The notes beneath the pieces were generated by a model, which made no database searches, was not told the origin of the DNA, and saw nothing but the letters and a program-made list of their open reading frames with translations. The position numbers and the translations under genes were made by a program. From Siphonodentalium dalli (Eukaryota > Mollusca > Scaphopoda > Gadilida > Siphonodentaliidae), in assembly GCA_032622095.1 (NCBI GenBank), contig CP136066.1, positions 156,695,152-156,759,151 of the forward strand: a stretch of DNA of 64,000 nt. Reading direction: 5' to 3'. Positions 29,301-42,927 of this stretch are shown piece after piece; the stretch's first letter is position 1, and each line of letters opens with the position of its first letter.

Positions 29301-32300
29301 TAAACCATGTGTCCGCTGCCATATCAATAGTGAGGTACGTACAGTAGTATGATACATACTAAACCATGCGTCCACTGCCATATCAATAGTGAGGTACGTA
29401 CAGTAGTATGATACATACTAAACCATGCGTCCGCTGCCATATCAATAGTGAGGTACGTACAGTAGTATGATATATACTAAACCATGTGTCCACTGCCATA
29501 TCAATAGTGAGGTACGTACAGTAGTATGATATATACTAAACCATGTGTCCGCTGCCATATCAATAGTGAGGTACGTACAGTAGTATGATACATACTAAAC
29601 CATGCGTCCACTGCCATATCAATAGTGAGGTACGTACAGTAGTATGATATATACTAAACCATGTGTCCACTGCCATATCAATAGTGAGGTACGTACAGTA
29701 GTATGATATATACTAAACCATGCGTCCGCTGCCATATCAATAGTGAGGTACGTACAGTAGTATGATACACACTAAACCATGCGTCCGCTGCCATATCAAT
29801 AGTGAGGTACGTACAGTAGTATGATACACACTAAACCATGTGTCCGCTGCCATATCAATAGTGAGGTACGTACAGTAGTATGATACACACTAAACCATGT
29901 GTCCGCTGCCATATCAATAGTGAGGTACGTACAGTAGTATGATACATACTAAACCATGCGTCCGCTGCCATATCAATAGTGAGGTACGTACAGTAGTATG
30001 ATACACACTAAACCATGCGTCCGCTGCCATATCAATAGTGAGGTACGTACAGTAGTATGATACACACTAAACCATGTGTCTGCTGCCATATCAATAGTGA
30101 GGTACGTACAGTAGTATGATACACACTAAACCATGTGTCCGCTGCCATATCAATAGTGAGGTACGTACAGTAGTATGATACACACTAAACCATGTGTCCG
30201 CTGCCATATCAATAGTGAGGTACGTACAGTAGTATGATACATACTAAACCATGTGTCCACTGCCATATCAATAGTGAGGTACGTACAGTAGTATGATATA
30301 TACTAAACCATGCGTCCGCTGCCATATCAATAGTGAGGTACGTACAGTAGTATGATACACACTAAACCATGTGTCCACTGCCATATCAATAGTGAGGTAC
30401 GTACAGTAGTATGATGCATACTAAACCATGCGTCCACTGCCATATCAATAGTGAGGTATGTACAGTAGTATGATGCATACTAAACCATGCGTCCGCTGCC
30501 ATATCAATAGTGAGGTACGTACAGTAGTATGATATATACTAAACCATGCGTCCGCTGCCATATCAATAGTGAGGTACGTACAGTAGTATGATACATACTA
30601 AACCATGCGTCCACTGCCATATCAATAGTGAGGTACGTACAGTAGTATGATGCACACTAAACCATGTGTCCGCTGCCATATCAATAGTGAGGTACGTACA
30701 GTAGTATGATACATAATAAACCATGTGTCCGCTGCCATATCAATAGTGAGGTACGTACAGTAGTATGATACACACTAAACCATGTGTCCGCTGCCATATC
30801 AATAGTGAGGTACGTACAGTAGTATGATACATACTAAACCATGTGTCCGCTGCCATATCAATAGTGAGGTACGTACAGTAGTATGATACATACTAAACCA
30901 TGTGTCCGCTGCCATATCAATAGTGAGGTACGTACAGTAGTATGATACACACTAAACCATGTGTCCACTGCCATATCAATAGTGAGGTACGTACAGTAGT
31001 ATGATACATACTAAACCATGCGTCCACTGCCATATCAATAGTGAGGTACGTACAGTAGTATGATACATACTAAACCATGTGTCCACTGTCATATCAATAG
31101 TGAGGTACGTACAGTAGTATGATACATACTAAACCATGTGTCCGCTGCCATATCAATAGTGAGGTACGTACAGTAGTATGATACATACTAAACCATGCGT
31201 CCACTGCCATATCAATAGTGAGGTACGTACAGTAGTATGATACATACTAAACCATGTGTCCACTGTCATATCAATAGTGAGGTACGTACAGTAGTATGAT
31301 ACATACTAAACCATGCGTCCACTGCCATATCAATAGTGAGGTACGTACAGTAGTATGATACATACTAAACCATGTGTCCGCTGCCATATCAATAGTGAGG
31401 TACGTACAGTAGTATGATACATACTAAACCATGCGTCCACTGCCATATCAATAGTGAGGTACGTACAGTAGTATGATATATACTAAACCATGTGTCCACT
31501 GTCATATCAATAGTGAGGTACGTACAGTAGTATGATACATACTAAACCATGCGTCCACTGCCATATCAATAGTGAGGTACGTACAGTAGTATGATACATA
31601 CTAAACCATGTGTCCACTGTCATATCAATAGTGAGGTACGTACAGTAGTATGATACATACTAAACCATGTGTCCGCTGCCATATCAATAGTGAGGTACGT
31701 ACAGTAGTATGATACACACTAAACCATGTGTCCGCTGCCATATCAATAGTGAGGTACGTACAGTAGTATGATACATACTAAACCATGTGTCCGCTGCCAT
31801 ATCAATAGTGAGGTACGTACAGTAGTATGATACATACTAAACCATGTGTCCGCTGCCATATCAATAGTGAGGTACGTACAGTAGTATGATACATAATAAA
31901 CCATGTGTCCGCTGCCATATCAATAGTGAGGTATGTACAGTAGTATGATACATAATAAACCATGTGTCCGCTGCCATATCAATAGTGAGGTACGTACAGT
32001 AGTATGATACACACTAAACCATGTGTCCGCTGCCATATCAATAGTGAGGTACGTACAGTAGTATGATACATACTAAACCATGTGTCCGCTGCCATATCAA
32101 TAGTGAGGTATGTACAGTAGTATGATACATACTAAACCATGTGTCCGCTGCCATATCAATAGTGAGGTATGTACAGTAGTATGATACACACTAAACCATG
32201 TGTCCGCTGCCATATCAATAGTGAGGTACGTACAGTAGTATGATACACACTAAACCATGTGTCCGCTGCCATATCAATAGTGAGGTACGTACAGTAGTAT

Positions 32301-35300
32301 GATACATACTAAACCATGTGTCCGCTGCCATATCAATAGTGAGGTATGTACAGTAGTATGATACACACTAAACCATGTGTCCACTGCCATATCAATAGTG
32401 AGGTACGTACAGTAGTATGATACATACTAAACCATGCGTCCGCTGCCATATCAATAGTGAGGTACGTACAGTAGTATGATACATACTAAACCATGTGTCC
32501 GCTGCCATATCAATAGTGAGGTATGTACAGTAGTATGATACACACTAAACCATGTGTCCGCTGCCATATCAATAGTGAGGTATGTACAGTAGTATGATAC
32601 ATACTAAACCATGTGTCCGCTGCCATATCAATAGTGAGGTACGTACAGTAGTATGATACATACTAAACCATGTGTCCGCTGCCATATCAATAGTGAGGTA
32701 TGTACAGTAGTATGATACATACTAAACCATGTGTCCGCTGCCATATCAATAGTGAGGTACGTACAGTAGTATGATACATACTAAACCATGTGTCCGCTGC
32801 CATATCAATAGTGAGGTATGTACAGTAGTATGATACATACTAAACCATGTGTCCGCTGCCATATCAATAGTGAGGTACGTACAGTAGTATGATACATACT
32901 AAACCATGTGTCCGCTGCCATATCAATAGTGAGGTATGTACAGTAGTATGATACACACTAAACCATGTGTCCGCTGCCATATCAATAGTGAGGTATGTAC
33001 AGTAGTATGATACATACTAAACCATGTGTCCGCTGCCATATCAATAGTGAGGTACGTACAGTAGTATGATACATACTAAACCATGTGTCCGCTGCCATAT
33101 CAATAGTGAGGTATGTACAGTAGTATGATACACACTAAACCATGTGTCCGCTGCCATATCAATAGTGAGGTACGTACAGTAGTATGATACATACTAAACC
33201 ATGTGTCCGCTGCCATATCAATAGTGAGGTACGTACAGTAGTATGATACACACTAAACCATGTGTCCGCTGCCATATCAATAGTGAGGTACGTACAGTAG
33301 TATGATACATACTAAACCATGCGTCCGCTGCCATATCAATAGTGAGGTATGTACAGTAGTATGATACATACTAAACCATGTGTCCGCTGCCATATCAATA
33401 GTGAGGTATGTACAGTAGTATGATACACACTAAACCATGTGTCCGCTGCCATATCAATAGTGAGGTACGTACAGTAGTATGATACACACTAAACCATGTG
33501 TCCGCTGCCATATCAATAGTGAGGTACGTACAGTAGTATGATACATACTAAACCATGTGTCCGCTGCCATATCAATAGTGAGGTATGTACAGTAGTATGA
33601 TACATACTAAACCATGTGTCCGCTGCCATATCAATAGTGAGGTATGTACAGTAGTATGATACATAATAAACCATGTGTCCGCTGCCATATCAATAGTGAG
33701 GTACGTACAGTAGTATGATACACACTAAACCATGTGTCCGCTGCCATATCAATAGTGAGGTATGTACAGTAGTATGATACATACTAAACCATGTGTCCGC
33801 TGCCATATCAATAGTGAGGTACGTACAGTAGTATGATACACACTAAACCATGCGTCCGCTGCCATATCAATAGTGAGGTACGTACAGTAGTATGATACAT
33901 ACTAAACCATGTGTCCACTGTCATATCAATAGTGAGGTACGTACAGTAGTATGATATATACTAAACCATGTGTCCGCTGCCATATCAATAGTGAGGTATG
34001 TACAGTAGTATGATACACACTAAACCATGTGTCCGCTGCCATATCAATAGTGAGGTATGTACAGTAGTATGATACATACTAAACCATGCGTCCACTGCCA
34101 TATCAATAGTGAGGTACGTACAGTAGTATGATACACACTAAACCATGTGTCCGCTGCCATATCAATAGTGAGGTATGTACAGTAGTATGATACACACTAA
34201 ACCATGCGTCCACTGCCATATCAATAGTGAGGTACGTACAGTAGTATGATACATAATAAACCATGTGTCCGCTGCCATATCAATAGTGAGGTACGTACAG
34301 TAGTATGATACACACTAAACCATGTGTCCGCTGCCATATCAATAGTGAGGTATGTACAGTAGTATGATACACACTAAACCATGCGTCCGCTGCCATATCA
34401 ATAGTGAGGTATGTACAGTAGTATGATACACACTAAACCATGCGTCCGCTGCCATATCAATAGTGAGGTACGTACAGTAGTATGATACACACTAAACCAT
34501 GCGTCCGCTGCCATATCAATAGTGAGGTATGTACAGTAGTATGATACATACTAAACCATGTGTCCGCTGCCATATCAATAGTGAGGTACGTACAGTAGTA
34601 TGATACATACTAAACCATGTGTCCGCTGCCATATCAATAGTGAGGTATGTACAGTAGTATGATACACACTAAACCATGTGTCCGCTGCCATATCAATAGT
34701 GAGGTATGTACAGTAGTATGATACATACTAAACCATGTGTCCGCTGCCATATCAATAGTGAGGTACGTACAGTAGTATGATACATACTAAACCATGTGTC
34801 CGCTGCCATATCAATAGTGAGGTATGTACAGTAGTATGATACACACTAAACCATGTGTCCGCTGCCATATCAATAGTGAGGTACGTACAGTAGTATGATA
34901 CATACTAAACCATGTGTCCGCTGCCATATCAATAGTGAGGTACGTACAGTAGTATGATACACACTAAACCATGTGTCCGCTGCCATATCAATAGTGAGGT
35001 ACGTACAGTAGTATGATACATACTAAACCATGTGTCCGCTGCCATATCAATAGTGAGGTATGTACAGTAGTATGATACATACTAAACCATGTGTCCGCTG
35101 CCATATCAATAGTGAGGTATGTACAGTAGTATGATACACACTAAACCATGTGTCCGCTGCCATATCAATAGTGAGGTACGTACAGTAGTATGATACACAC
35201 TAAACCATGTGTCCGCTGCCATATCAATAGTGAGGTACGTACAGTAGTATGATACATACTAAACCATGTGTCCGCTGCCATATCAATAGTGAGGTATGTA

Positions 35301-38300
35301 CAGTAGTATGATACATACTAAACCATGTGTCCGCTGCCATATCAATAGTGAGGTATGTACAGTAGTATGATACATAATAAACCATGTGTCCGCTGCCATA
35401 TCAATAGTGAGGTACGTACAGTAGTATGATACACACTAAACCATGTGTCCGCTGCCATATCAATAGTGAGGTATGTACAGTAGTATGATACATACTAAAC
35501 CATGTGTCCGCTGCCATATCAATAGTGAGGTACGTACAGTAGTATGATACACACTAAACCATGCGTCCGCTGCCATATCAATAGTGAGGTACGTACAGTA
35601 GTATGATACATACTAAACCATGTGTCCACTGTCATATCAATAGTGAGGTACGTACAGTAGTATGATATATACTAAACCATGTGTCCGCTGCCATATCAAT
35701 AGTGAGGTATGTACAGTAGTATGATACATACTAAACCATGCGTCCACTGCCATATCAATAGTGAGGTACGTACAGTAGTATGATACACACTAAACCATGT
35801 GTCCGCTGCCATATCAATAGTGAGGTATGTACAGTAGTATGATACACACTAAACCATGCGTCCACTGCCATATCAATAGTGAGGTACGTACAGTAGTATG
35901 ATACATAATAAACCATGTGTCCGCTGCCATATCAATAGTGAGGTACGTACAGTAGTATGATACACACTAAACCATGTGTCCGCTGCCATATCAATAGTGA
36001 GGTATGTACAGTAGTATGATACACACTAAACCATGCGTCCGCTGCCATATCAATAGTGAGGTATGTACAGTAGTATGATACACACTAAACCATGCGTCCG
36101 CTGCCATATCAATAGTGAGGTACGTACAGTAGTATGATACACACTAAACCATGCGTCCGCTGCCATATCAATAGTGAGGTATGTACAGTAGTATGATACA
36201 CACTAAACCATGTGTCCGCTGCCATATCAATAGTGAGGTACGTACAGTAGTATGATACACACTAAACCATGTGTCCGCTGCCATATCAATAGTGAGGTAT
36301 GTACAGTAGTATGATACACACTAAACCATGTGTCCGCTGCCATATCAATAGTGAGGTATGTACAGTAGTATGATACACACTAAACCATGCGTCCGCTGCC
36401 ATATCAATAGTGAGGTATGTACAGTAGTATGATACACACTAAACCATGTGTCCGCTGCCATATCAATAGTGAGGTACGTACAGTAGTATGATACACACTA
36501 AACCATGCGTCCGCTGCCATATCAATAGTGAGGTACGTACAGTAGTATGATACATACTAAACCATGTGTCCACTGTCATATCAATAGTGAGGTACGTACA
36601 GTAGTATGATATATACTAAACCATGTGTCCGCTGCCATATCAATAGTGAGGTATGTACAGTAGTATGATACATACTAAACCATGCGTCCACTGCCATATC
36701 AATAGTGAGGTACGTACAGTAGTATGATACACACTAAACCATGTGTCCGCTGCCATATCAATAGTGAGGTATGTACAGTAGTATGATACACACTAAACCA
36801 TGCGTCCACTGCCATATCAATAGTGAGGTACGTACAGTAGTATGATACATAATAAACCATGTGTCCGCTGCCATATCAATAGTGAGGTACGTACAGTAGT
36901 ATGATACACACTAAACCATGTGTCCGCTGCCATATCAATAGTGAGGTATGTACAGTAGTATGATACACACTAAACCATGCGTCCGCTGCCATATCAATAG
37001 TGAGGTATGTACAGTAGTATGATACACACTAAACCATGCGTCCGCTGCCATATCAATAGTGAGGTACGTACAGTAGTATGATACACACTAAACCATGCGT
37101 CCGCTGCCATATCAATAGTGAGGTATGTACAGTAGTATGATACACACTAAACCATGTGTCCGCTGCCATATCAATAGTGAGGTACGTACAGTAGTATGAT
37201 ACACACTAAACCATGTGTCCGCTGCCATATCAATAGTGAGGTATGTACAGTAGTATGATACACACTAAACCATGTGTCCGCTGCCATATCAATAGTGAGG
37301 TATGTACAGTAGTATGATACACACTAAACCATGCGTCCGCTGCCATATCAATAGTGAGGTATGTACAGTAGTATGATACACACTAAACCATGTGTCCGCT
37401 GCCATATCAATAGTGAGGTACGTACAGTAGTATGATACACACTAAACCATGTGTCCGCTGCCATATCAATAGTGAGGTATATACAGTAGTATGATACACA
37501 CTAAACCATGCGTCCACTGCCATATCAATAGTGAGGTACGTACAGTAGTATGATACATAATAAACCATGTGTCCGCTGCCATATCAATAGTGAGGTACGT
37601 ACAGTAGTATGATACACACTAAACCATGTGTCCGCTGCCATATCAATAGTGAGGTACGTACAGTAGTATGATACACACTAAACCATGCGTCCACTGCCAT
37701 ATCAATAGTGAGGTACGTACAGTAGTATGATACATAATAAACCATGTGTCCGCTGCCATATCAATAGTGAGGTACGTACAGTAGTATGATACATAATAAA
37801 CCATGTGTCCGCTGCCATATCAATAGTGAGGTACGTACAGTAGTATGATACACACTAAACCATGTGTCCGCTGCCATATCAATAGTGAGGTACGTACAGT
37901 AGTATGATACACACTAAACCATGCGTCCACTGCCATATCAATAGTGAGGTACGTACAGTAGTATGATACATAATAAACCATGTGTCCGCTGCCATATCAA
38001 TAGTGAGGTACGTACAGTAGTATGATACATAATAAACCATGTGTCCGCTGCCATATCAATAGTGAGGTACGTACAGTAGTATGATACACACTAAACCATG
38101 TGTCCGCTGCCATATCAATAGTGAGGTACGTACAGTAGTATGATACACACTAAACCATGCGTCCACTGCCATATCAATAGTGAGGTACGTACAGTAGTAT
38201 GATACATAATAAACCATGTGTCCGCTGCCATATCAATAGTGAGGTACGTACAGTAGTATGATACACACTAAACCATGTGTCCGCTGCCATATCAATAGTG

Positions 38301-41300
38301 AGGTACGTACAGTAGTATGATACACACTAAACCATGCATCCGCTGCCATATCAATAGTGAGGTATGTACAGTAGTATGATACATACTAAACCATGCGTCC
38401 GCTGCCATATCAATAGTGAGGTACGTACAGTAGTATGATACACACTAAACCATGCGTCCGCTGCCATATCAATAGTGAGGTACGTACAGTAGTATGATAC
38501 ATAATAAACCATGTGTCCGCTGCCATATCAATAGTGAGGTACGTACAGTAGTATGATACACACTAAACCATGTGTCCGCTGCCATATCAATAGTGAGGTA
38601 CGTACAGTAGTATGATACACACTAAACCATGCGTCCGCTGCCATATCAATAGTGAGGTACGTACAGTAGTATGATACATACTAAACCATGCGTCCGCTGC
38701 CATATCAATAGTGAGGTACGTACAGTAGTATGATACATACTAAACCATGTGTCCGCTGCCATATCAATAGTGAGGTACGTACAGTAGTATGATACATACT
38801 AAACCATGCGTCCGCTGCCATATCAATAGTGAGGTACGTACAGTAGTATGATACATACTAAACCATGTGTCCGCTGCCATATCAATAGTGAGGTACGTAC
38901 AGTAGTATGATACATACTAAACCATGCGTCCGCTGCCATATCAATAGTGAGGTACGTACAGTAGTATGATACACACTAAACCATGTGTCCGCTGCCATAT
39001 CAATAGTGAGGTACGTACAGTAGTATGATACACACTAAACCATGCGTCCGCTGCCATATCAATAGTGAGGTATGTACAGTAGTATGATATATACTAAACC
39101 ATGCGTCCGCTGCCATATCAATAGTGAGGTACGTACAGTAGTATGATATATACTAAACCATGTGTCCGCTGCCATATCAATAGTGAGGTACGTACAGTAG
39201 TATGATACATACTAAACCATGCGTCCGCTGCCATATCAATAGTGAGGTACGTACAGTAGTATGATACACACTAAACCATGTGTCCGCTGCCATATCAATA
39301 GTGAGGTATGTACAGTAGTATGATACACACTAAACCATGCGTCCGCTGCCATATCAATAGTGAGGTACGTACAGTAGTATGATACATACTAAACCATGTG
39401 TCCGCTGCCATATCAATAGTGAGGTACGTACAGTAGTATGATACACACTAAACCATGCGTCCGCTGCCATATCAATAGTGAGGTACGTACAGTAGTATGA
39501 TGCACACTAAACCATGCGTCCGCTGCCATATCAATAGTGAGGTACGTACAGTAGTATGATACACACTAAACCATGTGTCCGCTGCCATATCAATAGTGAG
39601 GTATGTACAGTAGTATGATGCACACTAAACCATGCGTCCGCTGCCATATCAATAGTGAGGTACGTACAGTAGTATGATGCCTGCTAAACCATGTGTCCGC
39701 TGCCATATCAATAGTGAGGTACGTACAGTAGTATGATACATACTAAACCATGCGTCCGCTGCCATATCAATAGTGAGGTACGTACAGTAGTATGATACAC
39801 ACTAAACCATGTGTCCGCTGCCATATCAATAGTGAGGTATGTACAGTAGTATGATATATACTAAACCATGTGTCCGCTGCCATATCAATAGTGAGGTATG
39901 TACAGTAGTATGATACACACTAAACCATGTGTCCACTGCCATATCAATAGTGAGGTATGTACAGTAGTATGATACACACTAAACCATGTGTCCACTGCCA
40001 TATCAATAGTGAGGTACGTACAGTAGTATGATACACACTAAACCATGTGTCCACTGCCATATCAATAGTGAGGTACGTACAGTAGTATGATACACACTAA
40101 ACCATGTGTCCACTGCCATATCAATAGTGAGGTACGTACAGTAGTATGATACACACTAAACCATGCGTCCGCTGCCATATCAATAGTGAGGTACGTACAG
40201 TAGTATGATACACACTAAACCATGTGTCCGCTGCCATATCAATAGTGAGGTATGTACAGTAGTATGATACATACTAAACCATGCGTCCGCTGCCATATCA
40301 ATAGTGAGGTACGTACAGTAGTATGATACACACTAAACCATGTGTCCGCTGCCATATCAATAGTGAGGTATGTACAGTAGTATGATACACACTAAACCAT
40401 GTGTCCACTGCCATATCAATAGTGAGGTATGTACAGTAGTATGATACACACTAAACCATGTGTCCGCTGCCATATCAATAGTGAGGTATGTACAGTAGTA
40501 TGATACACACTAAACCATGTGTCCGCTGCCATATCAATAGTGAGGTACGTACAGTAGTATGATACATACTAAACCATGCGTCCGCTGCCATATCAATAGT
40601 GAGGTATGTACAGTAGTATGATACACACTAAACCATGCGTCCGCTGCCATATCAATAGTGAGGTACGTACAGTAGTATGATACACACTAAACCATGTGTC
40701 CGCTGCCATATCAATAGTGAGGTATGTACAGTAGTATGATACATACTAAACCATGTGTCCGCTGCCATATCAATAGTGAGGTACGTACAGTAGTATGATA
40801 CATACTAAACCATGTGTCCGCTGCCATATCAATAGTGAGGTATGTACAGTAGTATGATACATACTAAACCATGCGTCCGCTGCCATATCAATAGTGAGGT
40901 ATGTACAGTAGTATGATACACACTAAACCATGCGTCCGCTGCCATATCAATAGTGAGGTATGTACAGTAGTATGATACACACTAAACCATGCGTCCGCTG
41001 CCATATCAATAGTGAGGTACGTACAGTAGTATGATACATACTAAACCATGTGTCCGCTGCCATATCAATAGTGAGGTATGTACAGTAGTATGATACATAC
41101 TAAACCATGCGTCCGCTGCCATATCAATAGTGAGGTACGTACAGTAGTATGATACATACTAAACCATGTGTCCGCTGCCATATCAATAGTGAGGTACGTA
41201 CAGTAGTATGATACATACTAAACCATGCGTCCGCTGCCATATCAATAGTGAGGTACGTACAGTAGTATGATACATACTAAACCATGTGTCCGCTGCCATA

Positions 41301-42266
41301 TCAATAGTGAGGTATGTACAGTAGTATGATACACACTAAACCATGTGTCCGCTGCCATATCAATAGTGAGGTATGTACAGTAGTATGATACATACTAAAC
41401 CATGCGTCCGCTGCCATATCAATAGTGAGGTATGTACAGTAGTATGATGCATACTAAACCATGTGTCCGCTGCCATATCAATAGTGAGGTATGTACAGTA
41501 GTATGATACATACTAAACCATGCGTCCGCTGCCATATCAATAGTGAGGTATGTACAGTAGTATGATACACACTAAACCATGCGTCCGCTGCCATATCAAT
41601 AGTGAGGTATGTACAGTAGTATGATACACACTAAACCATGTGTCTGCTGCCATATCAATAGTGAGGTATGTACAGTAGTATGATACACACTAAACCATGT
41701 GTCTGCTGCCATATCAATAGTGAGGTACGTACAGTAGTATGATACACACTAAACCATGCGTCCGCTGCCATATCAATAGTGAGGTATGTACAGTAGTATG
41801 ATACACACTAAACCATGCGTCCGCTTCCATATCCATATTGAGGTACGTACAGTAGTATGATGCATACTAAACCATGTGTCCACTGCCATATCAATAGTGA
41901 GGCATGTACAGTTGTATGATACATACTAAACCATGCGTCCGCTGCCATATCAATAGTGAGGTACGTACAGTAGTATGATGCCCGCTAAACCATGCGTCCG
42001 CTGCCATATCAATAGTGAGGTACGTACAGTAGTATGATGCCCGCTAAACCATGCGTCCGCTGCCATATCAATAGTGAGGTACGTACAGTAGTATGATGCC
42101 TGCTAAACCATGCGTCCGCTGCCATATCAATAGTGAGGTATGTACAGTAGTATGATACACACTAAACCATGCGTCCGCTTCCATATCAATATTGAGGTAC
42201 GTACAGTAGTATGATGCATACTAAACCATGTGTCCACTGCCATATCAATAGTAAGGCATGTACAGT
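5399..42266 (+). repeat. 59-bp exon-derived satellite, segment B (about 625 units)
   Basis: The array is uninterrupted over about 36.9 kb and entirely in direct orientation. Variation is limited to a few positions: GTACGT or GTATGT; CACAC, CATAC, TATAC, CATAA or TGCxxxC before TAAACC; GTGTCC, GCGTCC or GCATCC; CCGC or CCAC. Rare 57-bp units lack two bases (GATACACTAAACC, for example near 7997 and 14898). Marked variants recur at multiples of 59, showing multi-unit duplications. The core CATATCAATAGTGAG|GTA is almost invariant. Confidence 0.98.
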
Positions 42267-42598
42267 CAGTCCTTCCCAGGAGACGGGAGTGATTGCTCTC
42301 GCACCCGTACGCACTCGTAATTTTCAAATCACGGGTGCTAAAATTCGCACCCGTCCCTCATCTCAAAATACTAATGGAGACTGTAATTGTTGGTTCAATA
42401 GTGAACTATTTTAAGGTTTATTGAGATCCTTTACCATCTCAGTACAACTATGGCATATTAAAGTGTAACTAGACATAGGTCTATTCTACTTTTTGTTTGA
42501 GAAAAACCAATTATAGTATGGGTGCAATATTACACCCATCTTCTGAATTACGGGAGCAAATAAATACTCTCGCAGTGTTTTCCTCGTGGGAAGGACTG
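42267..42598. mobile_element. 332-bp MITE inserted in the satellite
   Basis: The ends are CAGTCCTTCCCAGGAG and the inverted CTCGTGGGAAGGACTG. It is flanked by TACAGT on both sides (42261-42266 and 42599-42604), which reads as a 6-bp target duplication of the satellite sequence GTACAGTAG. It has no coding capacity. Inverted TIR-near motifs GCTCTCGC and CTCTCGCAG support a terminal-repeat element; the superfamily is unassigned. Confidence 0.85.
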
Positions 42599-42770
42599 TA
42601 CAGTAGTATGATACAATCTAAACCATGCGTCCGCTGCCATATCAATAGTGAGGTACGTACAGTAGTATGATGCCCGCTAAACCATGCGTCCGCTGCCATA
42701 TCAATAGTGAGGTACGTACAGTAGTATGATACATACTAAACCATGTGTCCACTGCCATATCAATAGTGAG
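42599..42770 (+). repeat. 59-bp exon-derived satellite, segment C (last 3 units)
   Basis: Three units follow the 332-bp MITE. The last ends CAATAGTGAG at 42770 and is followed by GTATTGTTATACAGGG, which is unlike the internal units. This GAG|GTATTG may be the original exon donor, with the array expanded between it and the exon. A CCCGC-type unit near 42672 resembles those at 41980 and 42039. Confidence 0.95.
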
Positions 42771-42927
42771 GTATTGTTATACAGGGTGCTCAGTAGACTG
42801 GACAAAACAGCATCATGATCAACCCAACCGACACCCCAAGCTGTTGTGGACCGAGAAGACATGGTCTAAATATTGGTGTCCAATAAATATGGAACCACAA
42901 TGGCGTGCGAAGGAGTTTTGGTGTGTA

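Noticed and set aside
2814-42770. CRISPR array
   Set aside because: The 59-bp units follow each other with no variable spacers, there are no cas genes, and the context is an animal intron.
2814-42770. Centromeric satellite or pure assembly artefact
   Set aside because: The unit is homologous to the neighbouring coding exon, edges retain ancestral variants, and two distinct insertions break the array. These fit a real, local, aged array, although copy number still needs long-read proof.
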